Assembly (NCBI GenBank): GCA_946482545.1
Contig: CAMLRX010000073.1
Location: forward strand, 1-25,071
Direction of reading: 5' to 3'
DNA: 25,071 bases
Source: an uncultured Flavihumibacter sp.
GTDB lineage: Bacteria > Bacteroidota > Bacteroidia > Chitinophagales > Chitinophagaceae
Each line of letters starts with the position of its first letter. The stretch's first letter is position 1. Positions 1-7,012 of this stretch are shown piece by piece. Below the pieces are notes generated by a model that was not told the DNA's origin, did not search any database, and saw only the letters and a program-made list of their open reading frames with translations. Made by a program: the position numbers and the translations under genes.

Positions 1-426
1 AGCGCACAGGGCGTGAACTGGTTCGATTATGCTTCCGTTGGACTGAACCTGAAAATCCCCATCTTCAACGGGTTTGCTACAAGATCCCGCGTAAGACAGG
101 CCGATATTGATGTGCAGAAATTAAGAGCGGACCTCAAAGACAAAGAACTTTCTCTTGATCTTAATTTCCAGAACGCGAAAACACAACTCACCAATAGCAT
201 CATTACCCTCAACAACCAGAAAGAGAACGTGGCGCTCGCGGAAGAAGTGTACCAGAATACCAACAACAACTACAACCAGGGACTGGCGCCTTTGACCGAC
301 CTGCTGGATGCCGAAAACTCCCTTACCACCGCACAAAATAATTACTCCACCGCGCTGCTCGATTACAGGCTCGCGGAAATCCAACTCATCAAAGCCCAGG
401 GCAATTTAAAAACACTCTTAAACTAA
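1..426 (+). CDS. TolC-family outer membrane efflux protein, C-terminal part (5' end outside window)
   Basis: This is the outer membrane channel component of a tripartite pump, spanning the outer membrane and periplasm. The reading frame is open from base 1, so the gene begins upstream; about 141 residues are visible. They show the pattern of the TolC C-terminal repeat: a beta segment with IPIFNGFATRSRVRQA (the P-[IL]-F-x-G-x-R motif typical of the family), long amphipathic coiled-coil helices rich in Gln, Asn and Leu, the NQGLAPLTDLLDAEN motif that marks the second helical hairpin, and a final helix ending KTLLN. An in-frame GTG at base 13 is internal and not a real start. The stop lies 6 bases before the adaptor gene, so the two are almost certainly cotranscribed. 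Family assignment is secure; the substrate is unknown. Confidence 0.92.
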   Translation, partial: SAQGVNWFDYASVGLNLKIPIFNGFATRSRVRQADIDVQKLRADLKDKELSLDLNFQNAKTQLTNSIITLNNQKENVALAEEVYQNTNNNYNQGLAPLTDLLDAENSLTTAQNNYSTALLDYRLAEIQLIKAQGNLKTLLN

Positions 427-432
427 CATTAT

Positions 433-1500
433 ATGAACAAGGCTTTCAGGATCATTATCGTGATCGTGCTTATTATAGGTTCTATCGGCGCCATCGCCTT
501 CGTACTTTCCAACAACAAAAAAGAAGCGGAGGAAAAGACCGCCGTTGTGGCCCAGACCAACGCCACTATCGCGGTTCGTGTAGATACCGTTTCCAAAGAA
601 CTTCCCAACCTCGATGTGATCGCCAACGGCAATTTCGCACCCTCCCAGGAACTGAGTTTCTCCGCTGAAAAAGCTGGTCGGGTGGTGAACGTCCTCGTAA
701 AAGAAGGCGCTTATGTACAAGCCGGGCAAACACTGGCCACTATTCGTGTGGACCAACTTTCAGTAGATGTGCAAAGCGCTGAAGCTGCTTATCAGAACGC
801 ACTCACTGATAAAGAACGTTACGAGAACGCCTTCAAAACCGGCGGCGTTACCCAACAACAACTGGACCAGGCACTGCTGAACCTTTCCAACGCGAAGGCT
901 AAATTGCAGCAATCGAAAATCAATCTCGGAGACGCGAACATCAAAGCCACGATTTCCGGGATCGTCAACAAACGCCATATTGAACCTGGCTCCGTGGTTT
1001 CACCCGGCACACCATTATTCGATATCGTGAATGTATCCAAGCTGAAGCTGAACGTTACGGTGAATGAGGCACAGGTGGCCAACCTACAGGTGGGTAAGCC
1101 TGTAAAAGTGAAAGCAAGTGTTTTCCCCGACAAGGAATTCTCCGGTAAAATCACGTTCATCGCCCCCAAAGCCGATGCTGCCCTTAACTTTCCCATCGAA
1201 ATAGAAATCAGCAACAACGCCGGCAACCAGTTGAAAGCCGGTATGTATGGTACAGCCATCTTCGATTTCCCGAACCAGGCGCCCGTTACCATTGTTCCGC
1301 GTACAGCATTTGTGGGTAGTGTGAACAGCAACCAGGTATTTGTGGTGGAAAACAACAAAGCCGTGCTGAAAACAGTAACCGCCGGAAGAATAATCGGCGA
1401 CCAGGTGGAGATCGTGTCCGGGTTAAACGAGGGAGACCTCGTGGTCACCAGCGGCCAGATCAACCTCGCCAATGGAAGCGCCATCAGCGTGATCAAATAA
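433..1500 (+). CDS. RND efflux periplasmic adaptor (membrane fusion protein, HlyD/AcrA type)
   Basis: This 355-residue periplasmic adaptor links the inner membrane pump to the TolC channel. Residues about 5-26 form one hydrophobic segment (IIIVIVLIIGSIGAIAFVL) that probably anchors the protein in the inner membrane; no lipobox is seen. There follow a half-barrel/lipoyl segment (FSAEKAGRVVNVLVKEGAYV), a short alpha-helical hairpin (about 113-165, rich in Ala, Gln and Asn), the second lipoyl half (IKATISGIVNKRHIEPGSVV), a beta-barrel region (KLKLNVTVNEAQVANLQVGK) and a membrane-proximal domain ending GDLVVTSGQINLANGS. Length and order fit the family. It sits 6 bases after the TolC-like gene and 33 bases before the RND pump, so it is the middle gene of a three-gene operon. 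The short hairpin is typical of adaptors with compact HAE-1 or metal pumps. Confidence 0.94.
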   Translation: MNKAFRIIIVIVLIIGSIGAIAFVLSNNKKEAEEKTAVVAQTNATIAVRVDTVSKELPNLDVIANGNFAPSQELSFSAEKAGRVVNVLVKEGAYVQAGQTLATIRVDQLSVDVQSAEAAYQNALTDKERYENAFKTGGVTQQQLDQALLNLSNAKAKLQQSKINLGDANIKATISGIVNKRHIEPGSVVSPGTPLFDIVNVSKLKLNVTVNEAQVANLQVGKPVKVKASVFPDKEFSGKITFIAPKADAALNFPIEIEISNNAGNQLKAGMYGTAIFDFPNQAPVTIVPRTAFVGSVNSNQVFVVENNKAVLKTVTAGRIIGDQVEIVSGLNEGDLVVTSGQINLANGSAISVIK

Positions 1501-1533
1501 GCAGGAACATTTTTCCATATAAAATTCTAGTAC

Positions 1534-4500
1534 ATGAAACTGGCTGAAATTTCCATCAAACGCCCATCGATCGTGATCGTGCTGTTTACGATCCTGACCC
1601 TGGGCGGTCTACTCGCCTATTCCACGCTTGGTTATGAACTTATTCCAAAGTTCGATACCAATGCCATCACCGTTTCTACTATCTATCCCGGGGCCTCTCC
1701 GAGTGAAGTGGAAAACACGGTGACGAAAAAAATTGAAGATGCCGTGGCATCATTGGAGAATATTAAAAAACTGGAATCCAAATCGCTGGAAAGTGTGTCG
1801 CTCGTAACCATTCAGTTGAACAGCGATGCCGATGCCGACTATGCGCTGAACGACGCGCAACGGAAGATCAACGCGATATTAAAGGACCTGCCCGATGATG
1901 TGGATCCGCCTTCACTCACCAAATTCTCGTTGAGTGACCTGCCCATCATGACCCTCGCGGCTTCCGCCAACCTTGATGAATCAAAGTTCTTCGACCTGAT
2001 CGATAAAAGGGTAAGCCCCGTGCTCTCCCGTGTAAACGGCGTGGCGCAGGTAAACCTGATTGGCGGTCAGGAAAGAGAGATACAGGTGGAACTGGACGCC
2101 GAAAAACTAAAGGGCTACGGACTGTCCGTTCCCCAGGTGCAGCAGATGATCCTCACTTCCAACCTCGACTTCCCTACCGGTAACGTACAAACGAGAGAGC
2201 AAAGTATACTGATCCGCCTGTCGGGTAAATACAAATCCGTGGATGAACTGCGCAACCTTGTACTCAGTTCCAGGAATGGCATTCAGGTACGCCTGGGTGA
2301 TGTGGCCGATGTGCAGGATGGCTTGAAAGAAGTAGAGAAGATTTCAAGGGTGAACCAGAAAAACTCCATTGCGATACAGATCATCAAACAATCGGATGCG
2401 AACGCGGTGGCCGTGAGTGAAGAAATTCAAAAGCAGATCGCGGTACTCGAAAAAGATTATGCTTCCAATGCGCTGAAACTGGAGATCGCCAACGACAGTA
2501 CCGTTTTCACACTGGAAGCCGCGGATTCGGTGGTGCACGATCTTCTGCTGGCCGTAGTGCTGGTGGCTGTTGTAATGTTGTTCTTCCTGCATAGTTTCAG
2601 GAACGCGGTCATCGTAATGGTTTCTATTCCCGCTTCGCTGATCGCGACCTTTATCGGCATGGCGCTGTTCGGTTACACACTGAACCTGATGAGTTTGCTG
2701 GGCCTCTCGCTGGTGGTAGGTATTCTTGTGGACGATGCCATTGTGGTACTGGAGAACATCTACCGCCACATGGAAATGGGCAAGAACCGTGTACGCGCTT
2801 CGCTGGACGGCACCAAAGAGATCGGCTTCACGGTTACCGCCATCACTCTCGTGATTGTAGTGGTGTTCCTTCCCATCGCGCTGAGTACAGGACTCGTTTC
2901 CAACATCATCAAGCAGTTCTGCGTAACGGTGATCATCGCCACCATGCTGTCTTTGTTGTCTTCTTTCACCATCGTTCCCCTGCTCTCTTCCCGCTTCGGT
3001 AAACTGGAACATCTTACGGGCAAAACAATTTTCGGAAGAATCATTCTCGGTTTCGAAAAACAACTGGATAAATTCACCCACTGGATCACTGGCATCCTGA
3101 AATGGTCCCTGGGCCACAAAAGGATCACCATCGCCATTATCGTGGCGCTTTTCTTCAGCTCCCTTTATATGCTGGGTGGCGGCTACATTGGCGGTGAATT
3201 CTTCGCCAAAAGTGACCGTGGTGAGTTCCTTGTTCAGCTTGAACTTCCTAAAGATGCGTCTATTGAACAAACCAACCAGTTGACGCAGAAAGCGGAAGAT
3301 TATTTAAGAAAGAAACCAGAGATCGTGGACCTGATCACTTCTGTTGGCCAAACCAGTGAAGGGCTTGGCGCCACGCAGAGTACAGCGTACAAATCAGAAA
3401 TCGATGTAAAGCTTGTTAGCAAAGCATTGCGCGCAGATGACTCCTATGTATACGCGGCAAAAATTAAACGTGAGTTGGAACCCATACTGGTAGGCGCGAA
3501 AGTAAAAACCACACCCGTAGGTATGCTAGGTACGGCCGACCAGGCGCCGCTGGCACTTGTTGTTACCGCCTCCGACCTTGACAGTGCCATGGTATTCGCC
3601 AACGCCGCGCACGAAGAACTGAAAAAGATAAAAGGCGCCACCGAAACCAAACTCACCGTGGAATCCGGTAACCCCGAGATCAATGTGCAGGTGGACCGGG
3701 ATAAGATGGCAAGTCTGGGCCTGAACCTGCAAACAGTGGGCACCACCATGCAAACCGCCTTCAATGGCAATACGGATGGAAAGTTCCGCGCTGGCGAATA
3801 TGAATACGATATCAATATCCGCTACAACAGCTTCAACCGCTCCAATATAGATGACGTGCGCAACCTGGAATTCGTGAACGATGCGGGCATGACCGTGAAG
3901 CTCGCACAGTTCGCCAACATCGTGGAAACATCCGGTCCGAGCCAGTTGGAAAGAAGGGATAAAAGTCCGTCAGTAACCGTACAAGGACAAACAGTGGGTC
4001 GCCCAACGGGAACCATCGCGGCTGAATGGCAGACCGCTTTTGAAAAGATCAGGAAACCAACAGGCGTGAACTACGTGTGGAGTGGAGATATGGAGAACCA
4101 GAGTGAAGGTTTCGGTACACTCGGTATCGCCTTGCTGGCCGCTATCCTGCTGGTGTACCTCGTAATGGTGACGCTGTACGACAGCTTCGTGTATCCATTC
4201 GTGGTACTCTTCTCGGTGCCGCTATCCTTCATCGGAGCCTTGCTGGCCCTGGGCTTAACGAACAACTCGCTGAACATCTTTACCATCCTGGGTGTGATCA
4301 TGCTGATCGGACTGGTTTGTAAGAACGCGATTATGATTGTTGACTTCGCCAACCAGCGGAAAAAAGCCGGAGAAAATACCAAACAGGCGCTGATACAGGC
4401 CAACCACGCGCGTTTGCGCCCCATCCTGATGACCACCATCGCCATGGTGTTCGGGATGTTGCCTATCGCCATCGCCTCAGGTCCCGGCGCTGAATGGAAG

Positions 4501-4707
4501 AACGGACTCGCCTGGGTAATCATCGGCGGACTGATCAGTTCGTTGTTCCTGACACTCATCGTGGTGCCCGTGATCTACGCCATCTTCGACCACTGGATCG
4601 AAAAGGCGAACAAAAGAAAAAACAAAAAATCCATTGAAGAACTGATGGTGGAAGACTATGTGCCTACAGCCAGTGAGGACGGTTTTACACCGATACACGT
4701 AGTGTAG
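1534..4707 (+). CDS. RND efflux transporter permease (AcrB/HAE-1 type)
   Basis: This 1057-residue proton-driven inner membrane pump exports small hydrophobic compounds. The N-terminus MKLAEISIKRPSIVIVLFTI starts with the usual cytoplasmic helix and TM1. Two large periplasmic loops alternate with two blocks of membrane segments (about 335-485 and 865-1030), matching the 12-TM duplicated RND fold. The proton-relay residues are kept: two Asp in GILVDDAIVVLENIY (D400, D401) and Lys in GLVCKNAIMIVDFAN (K930), the equivalents of AcrB D407, D408 and K940. Length is close to AcrB (1049). It is the last gene of the tolC-adaptor-pump operon and is followed at once by a strong palindromic terminator. 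The HAE-1 type (drug/amphiphile) is favoured over heavy-metal CusA because the paired Asp is present and no methionine-rich metal path is obvious; the actual substrate cannot be told. Confidence 0.95.
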   Translation: MKLAEISIKRPSIVIVLFTILTLGGLLAYSTLGYELIPKFDTNAITVSTIYPGASPSEVENTVTKKIEDAVASLENIKKLESKSLESVSLVTIQLNSDADADYALNDAQRKINAILKDLPDDVDPPSLTKFSLSDLPIMTLAASANLDESKFFDLIDKRVSPVLSRVNGVAQVNLIGGQEREIQVELDAEKLKGYGLSVPQVQQMILTSNLDFPTGNVQTREQSILIRLSGKYKSVDELRNLVLSSRNGIQVRLGDVADVQDGLKEVEKISRVNQKNSIAIQIIKQSDANAVAVSEEIQKQIAVLEKDYASNALKLEIANDSTVFTLEAADSVVHDLLLAVVLVAVVMLFFLHSFRNAVIVMVSIPASLIATFIGMALFGYTLNLMSLLGLSLVVGILVDDAIVVLENIYRHMEMGKNRVRASLDGTKEIGFTVTAITLVIVVVFLPIALSTGLVSNIIKQFCVTVIIATMLSLLSSFTIVPLLSSRFGKLEHLTGKTIFGRIILGFEKQLDKFTHWITGILKWSLGHKRITIAIIVALFFSSLYMLGGGYIGGEFFAKSDRGEFLVQLELPKDASIEQTNQLTQKAEDYLRKKPEIVDLITSVGQTSEGLGATQSTAYKSEIDVKLVSKALRADDSYVYAAKIKRELEPILVGAKVKTTPVGMLGTADQAPLALVVTASDLDSAMVFANAAHEELKKIKGATETKLTVESGNPEINVQVDRDKMASLGLNLQTVGTTMQTAFNGNTDGKFRAGEYEYDINIRYNSFNRSNIDDVRNLEFVNDAGMTVKLAQFANIVETSGPSQLERRDKSPSVTVQGQTVGRPTGTIAAEWQTAFEKIRKPTGVNYVWSGDMENQSEGFGTLGIALLAAILLVYLVMVTLYDSFVYPFVVLFSVPLSFIGALLALGLTNNSLNIFTILGVIMLIGLVCKNAIMIVDFANQRKKAGENTKQALIQANHARLRPILMTTIAMVFGMLPIAIASGPGAEWKNGLAWVIIGGLISSLFLTLIVVPVIYAIFDHWIEKANKRKNKKSIEELMVEDYVPTASEDGFTPIHVV

Positions 4708-4711
4708 TTTT

Positions 4712-4761
4712 CACTTTACCCGGTGGCACCGCTATAGCGGCGCCACCGGGTAAAGTGTTTT
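4712..4761 (+). terminator. Long palindromic terminator after the RND operon
   Basis: Two perfect 16-base arms (4712-4727 and 4742-4757) enclose a further 12-base palindrome CCGCTATAGCGG, so 46 bases fold almost completely on themselves with one A/C mismatch. Four T residues follow on the plus strand and A/T-rich bases flank the other side, so it may stop transcription from both directions between the convergent RND and nitroreductase genes. The arms contain the CGGTGGCACCG core also seen at 5641 and 20563. Confidence 0.8.
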
Positions 4762-4804
4762 AACGGATTTGCTCGATTAAGGATGGCTATGTTTTAAGAA
4801 TGGG

Positions 4805-4834
4805 AAGGCCCGCTTTCGTTGGAAAGCGGGCCTT
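4805..4834. terminator. Hairpin 3' of nitroreductase, probable (bidirectional) terminator
   Basis: A perfect 13-base stem (AAGGCCCGCTTTC, 4805-4817, with 4822-4834) closes a 4-base GTTG loop. It lies 38 bases beyond the nitroreductase stop. The T tract is weak on both strands, but the stem is strong and GC-rich, and its place between convergent genes supports a terminator role. Confidence 0.65.
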
Positions 4835-4872
4835 ATTACTTGTTGCCGAAAAGTTTCATTAAATAGTATCTC

Positions 4873-5454
4873 TTACAACCAAACTGCTTTTTCTTCAATC
4901 CAGGTATTTCTTACTGCAGGCATCTCCACATCGGCGTAGCCGAGGTATACAGCGCCCAGCACCATATCTTCTTCTCTCAACTGATAATGATCCTTCATTG
5001 CCTCGTGCGTAATCATTCCACCCGATCCCCAGTAGGAAGCGATGCCCAGCGCGGTAGCCCCCAGCAGGATATGCTCTACTGCAGCAGATGTTGCTGCCAG
5101 TTCTTCCCAGGCGGGAATTTTTGGCAGGTTACCGCGTTTCATGATGGCGATGATAAGGTGGGAAGCCTTGCTGCCCATATTGCGCAGGTTCTCGTAAGTA
5201 GCTGCAACGAATTTATCTTCAGGGGTATTGGCCTTGTACATATCCGCATGTTCCTGGCAGAATTTCGTCATGGATTCACCGGTATACACATAAAACCTCC
5301 AAGGTTCGGTTCTGCCGTGGGTTGGCGCCCAGTTGGCCAGTTTCAGGAGGTCTTTCACCTGCTCGTCGGGGATTTTCTGCCCGTTCATCATGGGCGGCTT
5401 GGTGGTACGGCGTTTTCTGACAATATGCTCAAAAGTTGCAAAAGACTGGTTCAT
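4873..5454 (-). CDS. Nitroreductase family protein (FMN-dependent, YdjA-like)
   Basis: The 193-residue product should be an FMN oxidoreductase that uses NAD(P)H to reduce nitro or quinone compounds; the natural substrate is unknown. The start MNQSFATFEHIVRKRRTTK is chosen at 5454 because the family begins just before this Arg-rich FMN-phosphate-binding stretch; the open frame extends upstream to 5667, but that part (Cys- and Arg-rich, PLMSPVKKRLSCYDPPG) looks like translated intergenic DNA and crosses the promoter. Family marks are LANWAPTHGRTEPWRFYVYT (about 40-59), AWEELAATSAAVEHILL (about 115-131), the GSGGM loop and VYLGYAD near the C-terminus. APTHGRTEPWRF resembles E. coli YdjA, a minimal single-domain nitroreductase. 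The gene stands alone, flanked by its own promoter and a terminator. Confidence 0.92.
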   Translation of the reverse strand: MNQSFATFEHIVRKRRTTKPPMMNGQKIPDEQVKDLLKLANWAPTHGRTEPWRFYVYTGESMTKFCQEHADMYKANTPEDKFVAATYENLRNMGSKASHLIIAIMKRGNLPKIPAWEELAATSAAVEHILLGATALGIASYWGSGGMITHEAMKDHYQLREEDMVLGAVYLGYADVEMPAVRNTWIEEKAVWL

Positions 5455-5476
5455 CACAAATTCTTTGATTCGGGGG

Positions 5477-5507
5477 CAAAGATAGGGGGAAAAAACGCTT
5501 GCGGAAA
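5477..5507 (-). promoter_or_regulatory. Bacteroidota-type promoter of the nitroreductase gene
   Basis: Read on the minus strand, TTTC (5507-5504), 19 bases, then TATCTTTG (5484-5477). The -7 box matches TAnnTTTG exactly and the -33 box differs from TTTG at one base; the 19-base spacer is standard. It predicts a leader of under about 20 bases before the ATG at 5454, which independently supports that start. Confidence 0.7.
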
Positions 5508-5604
5508 TTGGGAACGGATGCTTTCTGCAGGAGCAACTTTTCGTTTGAATAAATAACCCAGGAGGGTCGTAACAGGATAAGCGTTTTTTAACGGGTGACA
5601 TTAG

Positions 5605-5660
5605 GGGAAGAACACGGTTCCGGCAGGCGGAAAACAACGTCGGTGGCACCGGTTCTTCCC
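5605..5660. repeat. Palindromic repeat copy 2 (CGGTGGCACCG core)
   Basis: Nine-base arms GGGAAGAAC (5605-5613) and GTTCTTCCC (5652-5660) enclose the core CGGTGGCACCG at 5641-5651. Bases 5629-5652 match 20552-20575 in 23 of 24 positions, although the two sites are 15 kb apart in unrelated gene contexts. Confidence 0.6.
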
Positions 5661-5785
5661 ACCCCATAACCTCAAACCTTCTCCAGCCAACAACTTCAAG
5701 AGTTTTTAGCGCCGCAATACTCTAAAAAAGAAAAACACCAGGCAAGTACTGATTAAAACACCTGCCCGACGTTCAGAAATACATC

Positions 5786-5818
5786 AAAAAAAGGTGGCCT
5801 CCACAGGAAACCACCTTT
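5786..5818 (-). terminator. Terminator of the SusCD operon / TlpA gene
   Basis: On the minus strand AAAGGTGG (5818-5811), a 13-base loop, then CCACCTTT running into a T tract (to 5786). The 8-base stem followed by T residues lies 36 bases after the thioredoxin stop codon and marks the likely end of the long minus-strand operon. Confidence 0.8.
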
Positions 5819-5854
5819 ACCAGGACAAGGTTTAACAGCACCAAACAAACTTAT

Positions 5855-6994
5855 TTATTCGCCCATTACTTCTTCGAGTTTCTTATTCAGACTTTCACCA
5901 CGAAGGTCCTTACCAACAATCTTGCCATCGGGACCAACGAGGAAACTGGCAGGTACAGCACGAACGCCGTATAAACGACCTACGGTATTGTTCCAACCTT
6001 TGAGATCGGACACATGCGTCCAGGGCAGACCATCTTTCTGGATCGCGTCTACCCATTTGTCTTTTTCACTATCGAGGGATACGCTCAGTATCTCGAAGCC
6101 CTTCTCTTTGTACTGCGCATATTGTTTCACCAGGTTGGGGTTCTCGGCCCGGCAGGGACCGCACCAGCTTGCCCAGAATTCCACCAGCACGTATTTGCCT
6201 TTATAGTCTTTCAGGGCAACAGGCTTGCCTTCCACATTTGCCTGTGTGAAATCGGGGGCTGCTGAACCTACAGCCGTTAAACTAACGGAGGCCATGCGTT
6301 GCACCAGTTCCTTCCCGGCATCCGTATTGCGCCATTTTTCGTCAATCGCGTTGAAGATGGGTTCAATGCGTGCCACGTCCAGTTTGGTGCCCGCAGCTTC
6401 GGAGAGGGCCACCACGCTGAAATAGGAACCGGGGTTCTGCTCCGCGAACAGGATTTGTTTTTCGTTCCGGTTACTCAGGTTCTGGCGGAAACGCTGGTCT
6501 ACCATTTTGAGGAAGTTGGAATCTTTTTTCTGCTCCTCGGTACCGGCATTGAAAGCGGCGTTCACGGCTTTGGTCAGTTCCATGATGGAGCCACCGATAA
6601 ACTTGTTATAGGCCATGTAAGCATCGTACACTTTAGAACCTTTGTAGCTGGCGTTGAGCAGTGAATCTTTAGAAGTGATCTTCAGGTTTTCCCCTGCTCC
6701 GAAATAAAAGTAATGCGTATCGCCCATGTACACGGTATGCTGTTTTCCTTTCCCCTCATGATCCAGTCCCATCCGCGCATAGCCATAACCGGTAATCTTT
6801 CCTTTGATGGAGAAAACGCCGTTTACAACATCCGCCGAATCGGTTCCGCCACCACCTTCCATGCTGGAATAATCGATGTACACTTTGGCAGGCGGATTCA
6901 GCTTACCGATCTTTCCGCTGATGGAGAAATTCGTTTGCTGTGCGATGGCGAAAGCCGGCAGAACAGCGGAAAGCAGGAAGAGTTCTTTTTTCAT
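5855..6994 (-). CDS. TlpA-like thioredoxin-fold protein with N-terminal DUF4369
   Basis: This 379-residue exported thiol:disulfide protein begins with a signal peptide (MKKELFLLSAVLPAFAIAQQ) cleaved after about residue 19; no lipobox is seen. Residues about 22-115 form the beta-rich DUF4369 domain (FSISGKIGKLNPPAKVYIDY), followed by a helical linker to about 240, then an AhpC/TSA-TlpA domain with WASWCGPCRAE (CGPC at 278-281) and the cis-Pro loop VRAVPASFLV (P348). The redox motif is intact, so it is probably an active periplasmic reductant. It is the last gene of the Sus-type operon, 18 bases after the metallopeptidase-like gene. Such DUF4369-TlpA proteins are common partners of SusCD loci, but their exact role there is unclear; keeping Cys residues of co-encoded secreted proteins or substrates reduced is an inference. 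Confidence 0.93.
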   Translation of the reverse strand: MKKELFLLSAVLPAFAIAQQTNFSISGKIGKLNPPAKVYIDYSSMEGGGGTDSADVVNGVFSIKGKITGYGYARMGLDHEGKGKQHTVYMGDTHYFYFGAGENLKITSKDSLLNASYKGSKVYDAYMAYNKFIGGSIMELTKAVNAAFNAGTEEQKKDSNFLKMVDQRFRQNLSNRNEKQILFAEQNPGSYFSVVALSEAAGTKLDVARIEPIFNAIDEKWRNTDAGKELVQRMASVSLTAVGSAAPDFTQANVEGKPVALKDYKGKYVLVEFWASWCGPCRAENPNLVKQYAQYKEKGFEILSVSLDSEKDKWVDAIQKDGLPWTHVSDLKGWNNTVGRLYGVRAVPASFLVGPDGKIVGKDLRGESLNKKLEEVMGE

Positions 6995-7012
6995 TTTAAT
7001 TGTTTTGATGTT

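Larger units (their letters stand above)
5455..5854. other. 400-base non-coding stretch between nitroreductase and the Sus-locus end
   Basis: This gap holds three things: the nitroreductase promoter at its left end, a palindromic repeat element at 5605-5660, and the terminator of the long minus-strand operon at 5786-5818. I found no convincing gene in the remainder. The open frame covering 5455-5667 on the minus strand has no family resemblance and its composition differs from neighbouring genes. Confidence 0.7.

Noticed and set aside
2344..3270. 308-residue minus-strand open frame inside the RND pump gene
   Set aside because: Shadow of the pump coding sequence; extremely Gln/His/Asp-rich with no signal, motif or promoter.
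5455..5667. 71-residue N-terminal extension of the nitroreductase frame
   Set aside because: It crosses a good promoter (TTTC-N19-TATCTTTG), has no family resemblance, and the nitroreductase fold begins at MNQSFATFEHIV.
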